Shown here in pieces: positions 6,508-14,259 of a stretch of 25,400 bases of DNA. This DNA is from an uncultured Novosphingobium sp. (lineage in GTDB: Bacteria; Pseudomonadota; Alphaproteobacteria; Sphingomonadales; Sphingomonadaceae), in assembly GCA_946886365.1 (NCBI GenBank), contig CAMPIM010000046.1, forward strand, positions 1-25,400. The letters run 5' to 3'. Numbering within the stretch: the stretch's first letter is position 1; every line of letters starts with the position of its first letter. The position numbers and the translations under genes were made by a program. Under the pieces are notes generated by a model, which saw nothing but the letters and a program-made list of their open reading frames with translations, was not told where the DNA came from and did no database searches.

Positions 6508-8451
6508 TCAGTGCAGTTCGAAATTCTCCTTGGCGGGACCACGTGTCTGGTTCCAAAGGTCCACCAGTCGCCACGGCCAGGACAGGAATACTCGGCCTGT
6601 CGAGTTGTTATAATAGCTGTTCGCCCTCGGGTGGGTCCAGATCATATTCTTCATCTGTTCCTCGACCTCCCGGTTCCACTGTTCGAACGCCTGTTGGGTC
6701 GGTTCGACAGCACGAGCGCCGCTTTCGTTGATCCAGTCCAGGCATTCGATGATGTAGTTCACCTGCGCTTCGGAAATCAGGTTCTGGCCCGCCGCATGGT
6801 TGGGCGCGCTGTTGGGGCCGACGGTCATGAAGTAATTGGGATAGCCGGGCACCGTGACGCCCAGATAGGAGCGCGGATCGTCCTTGCCCCATTCGTCGCG
6901 CAGTGACCGGCCGCCCTTGCCGTGGATTTCCAGCTTGCCCATCATGTTGGCGACGTCGAAGCCAGTGGCGCAGACGATGATGTCGAACTCATACTCCTTG
7001 CCGTCCTTGGTGCGGATGCCCTTGGGCGTGAAGCATTCGATGCCGCCATCTTCCAGCGTGACATTGGGCTGCTTGAGCGCGTCAAACCAGCCCGCGTCCA
7101 GGATGATGCGCTTGGAAAAGATCGGGAAGTCCGGCGTCAGCTTTTCCTTGAGGTCGGGACGGTCGTGGAACTTCGCTTCCAGATGGGCGAGCGCCCATTG
7201 CCGCGCGCCTTCATTAGCCGCCGAGACGGACGGGCTATCGACCGGCCATTCGGGGTCCTTCACGACATTGGCGTAGAGGCCGTCAGCCGCGAACCAGTAG
7301 ACTCGGAAGCGGAACCATTCGCGGAAATGCGGAATGTAACGCAGGGCGAACTTCATGCCCGGCGATACTTCATGATTGATCTCGGGATTGTAGATCGACC
7401 AGTAGCGCGTGCGCATGAACACGGTGAGATCGCTGACCTGATCCGCGATCGCGCCGATCAGCTGCGCGGCGCTGGCGCCCGTGCCGATGATGCCGACGCG
7501 CTTGCCCTCGATCCGGACGGACGGATCCCAGGTCGCGGTGTGCATCATCTTGCCCTGGAACTCTTCGCGGCCCGGGATGTCAGGCCACTTCCAGCGGTTC
7601 ACCGGACCATGAGCGTTGATGACGGCGTTGGCGCGGATGACTTCTTCCGTGCCGTCCTTGCCGCGAACGGTGACGTTCCACACTGCTTCTGCATCGTCAT
7701 AGCGCAGGGCGACCACTTCGGTATTGAAGCGGATATTGCGGCGCAGGTCGTACTTGTCGGCTACGTGCAGCAGATATTTCTGCATATCCACGCCCTTGGG
7801 ATGGTAATGCGACCATTCGGGCGTGATTTCGAACGAATAGGAATAGAAGTGGCTGGGCGTATCGACGCCGACGCCGGGATAGCGGTTTTCGTACCAGGTG
7901 CCGCCGACTTCGGGATTCTTTTCGATCACGATATGCTCGTAACCGGCTTCCTCCAGCTTGAGCGAGGCGGCAAGGCCGGTCATGCCGGCGCCGATCACCA
8001 GCACCTTGAAATCTGTCGGCGGCGGCGTGCGCCCTTCGATTTCCTTGCGCGGCTTGGGCAGTTTGAAACCGATCTGGTCGAACAGCAGCGGCAGGAATTC
8101 GTCAGCCACTTCCTCGCCCACGCCGACGCTCATCATCCGCTTCATCAACGCGTCGGACGGATCGTCCTCGCGCGCGGCGCCGGGGGTCGTCAGCACGTGG
8201 AGCAGCTTGGTACGCAGTTCCTGGCTATATTCGGCGGGGATTTCGGTGTTGGGAACGGAGAAAGGCGGTTTGATATAGTTGGCGAAAATGTCCAGCATCG
8301 CCGCGTCATGGGTCAGATGCACATAGACCATCAGCAGCGTCTGGATATTCGCTTCCTCCAGCGCGACGCGCAGTTCTTCGCTATCGGCCAGCGGCAGGCT
8401 GCGATCGTGCCAGTCCCGTGCCATTACCGCGCCATCCACATGTTCAGCCAT
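6508..8451 (-). CDS. Baeyer-Villiger monooxygenase, 4-hydroxyacetophenone monooxygenase (HAPMO) type
   Basis: A 647-residue flavoprotein that should insert oxygen next to a ketone using FAD, NADPH and O2, giving an ester or lactone. The type I fingerprint F-x-G-x3-H-x3-W-D is exact at residues 298-309 (FQGKMMHTATWD). The FAD-binding GxGxxG is at 154-159 (GAGMTG) and the NADPH-binding motif at 323-328 (GTGASA). About 145 residues precede the FAD motif. That extension is typical of HAPMO, and its LEEANIQTLLMVYVHLT stretch resembles the HAPMO N-terminus. The C-terminal NSYYNNSTGRV is also HAPMO-like. A GGAGAGGA site supports the ATG at 8451. A palindrome lies upstream and a TetR gene precedes it on the same strand, suggesting ketone-inducible control. 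The ketone is not known. Confidence 0.9.
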   Translation of the reverse strand: MAEHVDGAVMARDWHDRSLPLADSEELRVALEEANIQTLLMVYVHLTHDAAMLDIFANYIKPPFSVPNTEIPAEYSQELRTKLLHVLTTPGAAREDDPSDALMKRMMSVGVGEEVADEFLPLLFDQIGFKLPKPRKEIEGRTPPPTDFKVLVIGAGMTGLAASLKLEEAGYEHIVIEKNPEVGGTWYENRYPGVGVDTPSHFYSYSFEITPEWSHYHPKGVDMQKYLLHVADKYDLRRNIRFNTEVVALRYDDAEAVWNVTVRGKDGTEEVIRANAVINAHGPVNRWKWPDIPGREEFQGKMMHTATWDPSVRIEGKRVGIIGTGASAAQLIGAIADQVSDLTVFMRTRYWSIYNPEINHEVSPGMKFALRYIPHFREWFRFRVYWFAADGLYANVVKDPEWPVDSPSVSAANEGARQWALAHLEAKFHDRPDLKEKLTPDFPIFSKRIILDAGWFDALKQPNVTLEDGGIECFTPKGIRTKDGKEYEFDIIVCATGFDVANMMGKLEIHGKGGRSLRDEWGKDDPRSYLGVTVPGYPNYFMTVGPNSAPNHAAGQNLISEAQVNYIIECLDWINESGARAVEPTQQAFEQWNREVEEQMKNMIWTHPRANSYYNNSTGRVFLSWPWRLVDLWNQTRGPAKENFELH

Positions 8452-8485
8452 CGTCCTAGGGTCCTCTCCGACTCACTATATTTGT

Positions 8486-8501
8486 AAGTGAATGCTCACT
8501 T
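8486..8501. promoter_or_regulatory. Palindromic operator, probable TetR target
   Basis: AAGTGA-ATGC-TCACTT is a perfect 6-bp inverted repeat in the 76-bp gap between the TetR gene and the monooxygenase gene. On the minus strand, TTGACT (8526-8531, overlapping the TetR stop codon) could be a -35, with a weak TATCTA 17 bases on. The palindrome would then sit just downstream of the -10 and block transcription when bound. Assignment to the adjacent TetR protein is inferred. Confidence 0.55.
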
Positions 8502-8527
8502 GTAGATAATAGGGGCTGCTTTTTGAG

Positions 8528-9190
8528 TCAAGCGACCCTGCCTTCGCAGTCCGAGCACCCTTGAAGAAAGGTGCGCACAGCCATCCCGACATGAGCCGCA
8601 CATTCCGTTTCATCCGGGAGCGCAGCGTCGATCAGGAGATAATTATGAACCGGCATCAGGAGCATGGAGAGCAGCAACTTCGCCGCTGCCATACTGTCCC
8701 CTTTCGCGACCCCGGTCCGCTCAAGATGGCTGGCCAAGGGAAGGATAAGATAATCATCCTGGCTCTGCCGGATCATGGGTCCAAATTCGGTGAACTCATG
8801 CGCTTCGCGCATCAACAGCCGCGCCATGCCGACGGTCGATGGCCTGGTGAATTCCGTCAGCAACGCAACGCCAAAAGCCCGTAGATCAGCTTCAGGCTCG
8901 GCTGGATCGCTAAATTGAGGCAGCGGAAAACGCTCTACCCCAGCGGCAAGGCAGGCCCGAAAAAGGGCCGCCTTGTCTTCATGCCAGAGGTAGAGCGAAC
9001 GCTTGGACACCCCTGCCGCCTGGGCGATCGCGTCCATGGTGACCGCCCGATAGCCTTGGCGGATGAACTCCTCGCGCGCGATCTGGAGCAGGCGGCGCTT
9101 CTTCGCGAGCGTCTGGTCTGCCCGGCCTATCCGCGCCGGGACAGGCACTGGCTCAACTTCAGCAGATGCGGTTGCGGACGTCCCCATCAT
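8528..9190 (-). CDS. TetR/AcrR family transcriptional regulator
   Basis: A 220-residue regulator. After a flexible proline-rich leader of about 25 residues, the DNA-binding domain covers about 30-75. It shows the TetR pattern ILxxAxxxFxxxGYxxVTMDAIAxxAGVSKRSLYLW, with the recognition helix near 62-71. The remaining 140 residues are a helical ligand-binding and dimerisation domain with no named ligand motif. The first ATG overlaps the stop of the sulfotransferase gene (ATGA at 9187-9190). A second ATG follows at once and is better spaced from GAGG, so either may be used. The gene is followed by a gap holding a palindrome, then the Baeyer-Villiger monooxygenase. It probably represses that gene and perhaps the whole cluster, released by a pathway compound. 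Confidence 0.88.
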   Translation of the reverse strand: MMGTSATASAEVEPVPVPARIGRADQTLAKKRRLLQIAREEFIRQGYRAVTMDAIAQAAGVSKRSLYLWHEDKAALFRACLAAGVERFPLPQFSDPAEPEADLRAFGVALLTEFTRPSTVGMARLLMREAHEFTEFGPMIRQSQDDYLILPLASHLERTGVAKGDSMAAAKLLLSMLLMPVHNYLLIDAALPDETECAAHVGMAVRTFLQGCSDCEGRVA

Positions 9191-10458
9191 GCCTCATGCC
9201 GCACTGGAAAACGGTCATAATAAAAGGCGAAGCGTTCCCGCGCGGCGGCTTCGTTCAGGCCGAACACGCCTTCGAGGTCGTAGATCACCTTGCCATGCTT
9301 GTTCCGCGGATTTTCGTTGAGATAGCCAAGCAGCTGATTCTCGACCTCTGGAGTCAATTCCAGTCCCGCCAGCGCGTAAACCTCCCGCATCACCCGTTCC
9401 TGATCGGCCATATATTCGTGGAACAATAGGTCGACCGACTGTTCCGGCCCCCATGCGTCCCGCTGATCGACACAGGCGCGCAGCAGCCGCTCAATCCGGT
9501 CCAGCCAGAGACGGGCGAGCGCAGGAGGATCGACCGGATCACGGCGGATACGGTCGCTATAGCCAAGCATGGTGGTCAGCGACCGCAGAACAGCGACGGG
9601 ATCACGATGCGTGATGACCATCGTGGCATCGGGGAAAACAGCCTTGATCGCGGCCAGATTTTCCATGTGCTGCGGTGATTTCAGCAGCCAGCGATTAGGC
9701 CCCCGGTGCCAGGTCAGCACCTGCAGCACCTTCTTTTCATAGGCATAGCTGGGGGTGCGGTCATGAGCAAAATAATGGTCGATCCAGCGCGGAATGCGGG
9801 ACTGGAACTCCCAGCTGTAGCAGTTGAGGTCCATATAGAGCAGTTCATTATCCTCATGGATCGACGCTGCATCCATGCCGTGCATCGCCGCCATGTGGGG
9901 CAGCATCGCTTCGAACGCGCTCCATAGTTCGGCACTGCGGGTGATGCGCGGGTCAACTTCGCCGGGCGCAAGTTCGCGCACCTGGACGGGCTCCTCGGCT
10001 TCCCAGAGTGTCAGCGATCGCAATCGCTCATCGCGAGCGAGCCAGTTGACGAGGTGCGTCGTGCCCGAACGCGGCAGCCCCGCGATGAACAGCGGGCGAT
10101 CGATCTGGATGTCGAGGATTTCCGGGTGCCGCTTGACGATATCCTCGATCCGCAGGCGGTTCACCATGACGCGCACCAGATGGTCGAGCAGGGTGATCCG
10201 GCCGCCACGGGTCAGCCCTTCATCCTCATCCCACGCCTGAAGCGTCACCGCCATGCGTTCGCGAAAGCTCTGATCCTCACCGAAATCATCAAGGCCGCCG
10301 GAATTGGCGATGGCCTGGGCCAGAACCTGATCCACCGTCATATGGTCGGGCCGGTCGACAGGTCCCTGGCGGGCCGCCTCGATCAACGGCGTGACAATCG
10401 GCTCCGCCATGTCGTCGATATGAATTTCCTGCGGCTCGGGCTGCATGGTTTCGCTCAT
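9187..10458 (-). CDS. PAPS-dependent sulfotransferase family protein
   Basis: A 423-residue cytoplasmic protein with the sulfotransferase nucleotide-binding motifs. The 5'-phosphosulfate loop GLPRSGTT is at residues 127-134. LLKSPQH is at 258-264. The 3'-phosphate motif THRDPVAVLRSL is at 283-294. It belongs to the broad Sulfotransfer_3-type group common in sphingomonads and actinobacteria. Members may transfer sulfate from PAPS to a hydroxyl group, but few have proven substrates. About 120 residues precede the phosphate loop and form a helical region of unknown role. AAAGGATC precedes the ATG at 10458. It lies 31 bp after the alcohol dehydrogenase gene and overlaps the TetR gene by 4 bp, so all three are probably one transcript. 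In this setting it could sulfate a hydroxylated intermediate, or act on a related group. Confidence 0.85.
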   Translation of the reverse strand: MSETMQPEPQEIHIDDMAEPIVTPLIEAARQGPVDRPDHMTVDQVLAQAIANSGGLDDFGEDQSFRERMAVTLQAWDEDEGLTRGGRITLLDHLVRVMVNRLRIEDIVKRHPEILDIQIDRPLFIAGLPRSGTTHLVNWLARDERLRSLTLWEAEEPVQVRELAPGEVDPRITRSAELWSAFEAMLPHMAAMHGMDAASIHEDNELLYMDLNCYSWEFQSRIPRWIDHYFAHDRTPSYAYEKKVLQVLTWHRGPNRWLLKSPQHMENLAAIKAVFPDATMVITHRDPVAVLRSLTTMLGYSDRIRRDPVDPPALARLWLDRIERLLRACVDQRDAWGPEQSVDLLFHEYMADQERVMREVYALAGLELTPEVENQLLGYLNENPRNKHGKVIYDLEGVFGLNEAAARERFAFYYDRFPVRHEA

Positions 10459-10489
10459 TGTTGATCCTTTGGCGCGGCTGGAGCCAGCT

Positions 10490-11569
10490 TCACGCAGTCT
10501 GGGGGAAAGTGACGATGACCTTGGCGGACGCTTCGGTGTCCGCCGCGATGCGAAAGGCCTCGTCCAATTTGTCGAACGCGATACGATGGCTGATCAGCGG
10601 ATCGACATTGATCTCGCCGCTCGCCAGCATCTGGAGGCATTCGTTGAACTCATCCTCGCGGTCGGTTGCGATCGATCCGGAAATGCTGAACTCATTGGCC
10701 ATCATCTTCCACAGATTGACCGGCATCGGCTTTTTGTGGAGCGCGACGATCACGATCCGCGCGCGGAATTTGGCGACGTCGAGCAACTCAGCCAGCGGCG
10801 GCTGCGCTCCGGCGGCGTCGATGATGACATCCGTGCCGACAAAAGGCATGCCGAACCTCTCACCGGTTCCGTGCGCCTTCCCGATCGCCTCGACCAGCGG
10901 TTCGCGCGAGGGATTGACGGTGACGGCAGCGCCAAGCTGGCGAGCGCGTTCGAGCCGGGCATCCGACAGATCAGCGATAAGAATGTCCTTCACGCCACGA
11001 TGGCGAAGGCAGATGATTGTGCACAGGCCAATCGGACCCGCGCCGAGAATCACCACCTTGTCGCCCGGCTGTACCCGACCAATGTTCACACCATGCAGGC
11101 CCACGGAGAGGGGCTCGGCCAACGCCGCCTTTTCAAGCGGGAGGCTGTCGGGGATGGGGCAGATGTCTGATCCGGCGCGCGCATCGGGCACAAGGATGAA
11201 CGAAGCGAAGGCGCCCGTCGGCCCGCCCCCGCCGATAAGGCCCGCGTCGGGATTGACGGCACAGCGCTGGCCCGGCTGAATGCCGTGCACTTGCGTGCCC
11301 ACCTTTTCCACGATGCCTGCAAATTCATGGCCGATCGGCAACGGTTCCGCGAGAGGCGCGCCGCCGCCCAGGCCACCTGCGGCAACATAGCCCAGGTCGC
11401 TGCCACACACGCCCGTGGCGCCGATGCGCACCAGCACATCATGGGGACCGACGACCGGTATCGCGACCTGATCGACGCGCATGTCGCCAACGCCATGAAC
11501 GCGCGCCAGCGGCATGGTTGCGGAATTTTGCTGATCCGGATTCGCGCCCACGCCTTGGGAATCGCTCAT
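10490..11569 (-). CDS. Medium-chain zinc-dependent alcohol dehydrogenase family protein
   Basis: A 359-residue MDR-family dehydrogenase. Catalytic zinc ligands are visible as Cys55 (GVCGSD), His81-Glu82 (GHE) and Glu152 (AEPLSVGLHG). The Rossmann motif GAGPIG is at 176-181, and Asp200 ends the second strand, which favours NAD over NADP. The structural-zinc lobe that normally carries four closely spaced cysteines (around residues 103-120) is instead glycine-rich, NPDAGLIGGGG, with no cysteine cluster, so the second zinc is probably absent. It resembles the threonine/sorbitol dehydrogenase branch. GGAGAGGA precedes the ATG at 11569. It is the first gene of the presumed minus-strand operon through the sulfotransferase and TetR genes. 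The likely role is oxidation of a secondary alcohol to the ketone used by the monooxygenase, which is inference. Confidence 0.86.
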   Translation of the reverse strand: MSDSQGVGANPDQQNSATMPLARVHGVGDMRVDQVAIPVVGPHDVLVRIGATGVCGSDLGYVAAGGLGGGAPLAEPLPIGHEFAGIVEKVGTQVHGIQPGQRCAVNPDAGLIGGGGPTGAFASFILVPDARAGSDICPIPDSLPLEKAALAEPLSVGLHGVNIGRVQPGDKVVILGAGPIGLCTIICLRHRGVKDILIADLSDARLERARQLGAAVTVNPSREPLVEAIGKAHGTGERFGMPFVGTDVIIDAAGAQPPLAELLDVAKFRARIVIVALHKKPMPVNLWKMMANEFSISGSIATDREDEFNECLQMLASGEINVDPLISHRIAFDKLDEAFRIAADTEASAKVIVTFPQTA

Positions 11570-11598
11570 GACGTCCTCTCCTCACTTTTTTGTTCGGC

Positions 11599-11622
11599 GA
11601 AACTGGTAAACCAATCAGTTTC
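11599..11622. promoter_or_regulatory. Inverted repeat upstream of the alcohol dehydrogenase operon
   Basis: GAAACTG and CAGTTTC face each other across 10 bp, with GGTAAACC nested inside. The site is 30 bp before the alcohol dehydrogenase start. A minus-strand TTGACT (11625-11630) directly beside it is a candidate -35. The form fits a TetR-type operator but differs from the palindrome at 8486, so the regulator is uncertain. Confidence 0.5.
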
Positions 11623-11674
11623 CGAGTCAAGAAGAGAAGCGGCTGACGGCGGGCCGAATGCCGGGCGAACGAAA

Positions 11675-11708
11675 GCTGCCCCGCACCTTTTGACAGGCAC
11701 GGGGCAGC
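11675..11708 (-). terminator. Rho-independent terminator after the aldehyde dehydrogenase gene
   Basis: GCTGCCCCG (11675-11683) pairs with CGGGGCAGC (11700-11708). On the minus strand the stem is followed by TTTCG. It lies 52 bp after the aldehyde dehydrogenase stop and separates that gene from the alcohol dehydrogenase operon. Confidence 0.7.
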
Positions 11709-11760
11709 ATCATTCGATCAGCATTAGGCGGCCCCTTCACGCCGGGGCACGACGGCTATT

Positions 11761-13197
11761 TCATCCGATTTTGGCAGAGATGAGGAAGGGCCGCAGATAG
11801 GCTTCCATGCCTTCGCTGCCGCCTTCGGACCCCATGCCGCTGTCGCCGACGCCACCAAAGGGCGTTTCCGGCATCGCCATCGCGAAATGGTTGATGCCCA
11901 GCATGCCCGCATGGATTCCTTCGGAAATCTTGCGTTCGGTGCTCATGCTGTTGGTGAAGGCATAGGACGCAAGGCCATAGGGCAGCCGGTTCGCCTCTGT
12001 CAGCGCGGCGTCGATGTCATCGACCGGCATCACGAGCATGAGGGGACCGAACGGCTCTTCATTCATCGCGTCCATTTCGGGCGTCATGCCTGACAGGACG
12101 GTTGGCTGGAAGAAATAGCCGCGATTGCCGATGCGCGACCCGCCGGTTTCGATCTTCGCACCACGCTGCACCGCGTCAGCCGCCAGCGCCTCGATCTTGG
12201 ACAGCTGGCCTGCTGTCGTTAGCGGCCCCATCTGCGTGTCCGCAGCCATGCCGTCACCGACGCGCAGCTTGCTGGCCACTTCGGTCACACCCGCAACGAA
12301 GTCGGCGTAGAGCGGCTTTTCAACCAGAAAGCGCGTGGGCGATACGCAGACCTGCCCTGCATTGCGGAACTTGAATTCGGTCGCGAGCGGAACGACGGTG
12401 GCAAGATCAGCATCGCGCGCGACGATCACCGGATTATGTCCGCCAAGCTCCATCGTCACCTTCTTGAGGTGCTGCCCGGCGGCGCTTGCGAGCAGGCGGC
12501 CGACGCGGGTCGATCCGGTCAGCGTCACCTTGTGAATTTCCGGCGCAGCGCAAAGGGTGGCGGAAATCGCCGCCGGGTCACCCCAGATCACGCTGATCGC
12601 GCGGGGTGGCAGGCCCGCAGCCAACAGCGCCCGGCCAATGCGCCACCCGGCGCTCGGCGTTTCTTCGGCGCACTTCAGCACGACCGAACAACCTGCCGCC
12701 AACGCCGGCGCGACCTTCTGCATGACGGTCCAGGCCGGGAAATTCCAGGGCGTGAATGCGGCCACGGGACCGACGGGGCGGCGCTGTACCGCCCAGCGCA
12801 TGTCGCTGGCGCGCGTGGGGATCAGACGTCCGTAAGCGCGACGGCCTTCTTCCGCATACCAATCGAGCAGGTCGGCCGATCCCAGCCATTCGCCCCGCGC
12901 CTGCGCCAGCGGCTTGCCGCCCTCGCGCGTCATTTCGGCGGCGGCTTCGTCAGCCTCGGCGCGCATCAGGTCAGCGGCGCGGCGCAGGACCTTGCTGCGT
13001 TCAAAGGGCGAGATGGCGGACCATTGCGCGAAACCGTCAACCGACAGCCGGGCTGCTTCAGCGGCTTCGGCCGCGCCGCACGACGGCAGCGTGGCGATCA
13101 GTTCCTCATTGGCCGGATTGACCAGCTGAATCGTGCCGAGCGAACCCTGGCTGCGTTCCTGACCATCGATGATGGGACGGGGCGTCGAATTGGTCAT
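11761..13197 (-). CDS. NAD(P)-dependent aldehyde dehydrogenase
   Basis: A 478-residue member of the ALDH superfamily, closest in appearance to the succinate-semialdehyde dehydrogenase branch. Key residues are in place: Asn152 (TPWNFP), Lys175 (LKCAEETPSA), the general base Glu250 (TMELGGHNP) and the nucleophile Cys284 (GQVCVSP). LTGSTRVG at about 226-233 is the cofactor loop. It should oxidise an aldehyde to an acid with NAD(P)+. The ATG at 13197 is chosen for the GGAGGATC site before it, although the frame extends further up. The gene stands alone between two hairpins. It follows the acyl-CoA dehydrogenase pair on the same strand and precedes the alcohol dehydrogenase operon, consistent with an alcohol-aldehyde-acid-CoA sequence. 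The specific aldehyde is unknown. Confidence 0.92.
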   Translation of the reverse strand: MTNSTPRPIIDGQERSQGSLGTIQLVNPANEELIATLPSCGAAEAAEAARLSVDGFAQWSAISPFERSKVLRRAADLMRAEADEAAAEMTREGGKPLAQARGEWLGSADLLDWYAEEGRRAYGRLIPTRASDMRWAVQRRPVGPVAAFTPWNFPAWTVMQKVAPALAAGCSVVLKCAEETPSAGWRIGRALLAAGLPPRAISVIWGDPAAISATLCAAPEIHKVTLTGSTRVGRLLASAAGQHLKKVTMELGGHNPVIVARDADLATVVPLATEFKFRNAGQVCVSPTRFLVEKPLYADFVAGVTEVASKLRVGDGMAADTQMGPLTTAGQLSKIEALAADAVQRGAKIETGGSRIGNRGYFFQPTVLSGMTPEMDAMNEEPFGPLMLVMPVDDIDAALTEANRLPYGLASYAFTNSMSTERKISEGIHAGMLGINHFAMAMPETPFGGVGDSGMGSEGGSEGMEAYLRPFLISAKIG

Positions 13198-13260
13198 GTG
13201 CTTGATCCTCCAGGGTCCGACTTGCGCCGCACAGCACATCCGCTGAATAGCGCATCGGTT

Positions 13261-13307
13261 GGCGGCCTCTTACCCTTCCTGATCAGAGGGGGAAAGACCC
13301 GGCCGCC
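13261..13307 (-). terminator. Long imperfect hairpin after the acyl-CoA dehydrogenase pair
   Basis: GGCGGCC (13261-13267) pairs with GGCCGCC (13301-13307), with further partial pairing inside (CCCTT facing GAGGG). It lies 14 bp after the stop of the small acyl-CoA dehydrogenase gene. There is no T-tract, so terminator function is only likely from position. Confidence 0.4.
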
Positions 13308-13322
13308 AGTGAAAGGCGCGGT

Positions 13323-14246
13323 TCAGGCGCCCCGTATGAAATCAGCGGTCGGCGATGCGGCCACCGCGAGCCTCAATTCGCCCAGAACGCCGGCCCAATA
13401 GCTTTCCGAACCATCGGCCAAACGCCATCCGTGCAAGCGACGGGTGAGCAATTGGAGGTCATATTCCTCGCTGATGCCGATGGCGCCATGCACGGCATGG
13501 GCGATGGCGGCGACCTGCCCTGCGGCGAGGCTTGTGCCATGCTTGGCGATGGCAGCGTCGGCGGGCTTGGGCTGAAGCCCCGAGCGCGCGCCGATCGCGG
13601 CGGCGATGCGGGCGGCTACGGCCTGTTCGGCGAGGACGGACAATTGCTGCTGCACTGCCTGCTGCTTGCCGATGGGCTTGCCGAACTGCACGCGTTCATT
13701 GGCGTAGGCGACGGTCATTTCCATGACCCGGCCGGCCGCGCCGGAGATCAGCTGCGCGCGCAGCACAGCAGCGATGGGGCGCAATGCCCTTCCGTCCAGG
13801 CCTGGCGCACAGGCGTCGCCATCATGCGGAACGCCGGTCGGCTCGACCTTTGCGGCGGTCAGCACTGGTGCGTCGGGGGTGCCCGACAAAATGTGCGAGG
13901 CGACTGCCGCGAAGGGCACTGCGCCCGCCCCCGTTGCGATTGCGATCGGGCCTTCGGGCGCTTCGACGCCAGCTGCGGCGAGGAGCGCACGCGCGATCAT
14001 CGTATCGCCGACCGGCAGCGGCACGGCATGGCGGCCGAGCAAAGCGATCAGTGGCGCGGCGTCCTCCAACGAGAGCCCTGCCCCGCCCGACTCTTCAGCG
14101 ACGAGGGCGTCAAGGAAACCGGATTCGACAAAGGCATTCCACATCGCGCTGCTGTCACCGCCCTTCTCGATCTCGCGGATCGCGGCGGGGGTGCAGACAT
14201 CTTCGATCAGGCGGGCGAAGGGATCGATCAGTTCGGACATGTCCAT
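13323..14246 (-). CDS. Acyl-CoA dehydrogenase family, short partner subunit
   Basis: A 307-residue protein, shorter than the usual 380 or so. The C-terminal helical domain is recognisable: YANERVQFGKPIGKQQAVQQ at 181-200 binds the FAD diphosphate, and HAVHGAIGISEEYDL at 250-264 is the usual segment near the flavin. The middle beta domain is much reduced and has no SEPGSGSD-type motif. Where the larger subunit has Phe-Glu-Arg in the G-helix, this one has Arg-Ala-Gln (163-165), so the catalytic glutamate is missing there. It probably forms a heteromer with the gene just upstream, as in the alpha2beta2 acyl-CoA dehydrogenases known from steroid side-chain degradation. The ATG at 14246 has AAGGGAG in the 13-bp gap after the previous stop. 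A second ATG at 14240 is possible. Confidence 0.82.
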   Translation of the reverse strand: MDMSELIDPFARLIEDVCTPAAIREIEKGGDSSAMWNAFVESGFLDALVAEESGGAGLSLEDAAPLIALLGRHAVPLPVGDTMIARALLAAAGVEAPEGPIAIATGAGAVPFAAVASHILSGTPDAPVLTAAKVEPTGVPHDGDACAPGLDGRALRPIAAVLRAQLISGAAGRVMEMTVAYANERVQFGKPIGKQQAVQQQLSVLAEQAVAARIAAAIGARSGLQPKPADAAIAKHGTSLAAGQVAAIAHAVHGAIGISEEYDLQLLTRRLHGWRLADGSESYWAGVLGELRLAVAASPTADFIRGA

Positions 14247-14259
14247 GAATTGGCTCCCT

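Noticed and set aside
6922..8487. 521-codon open frame antisense to the Baeyer-Villiger monooxygenase
   Set aside because: The monooxygenase has exact family fingerprints on the other strand; the antisense product matches nothing.
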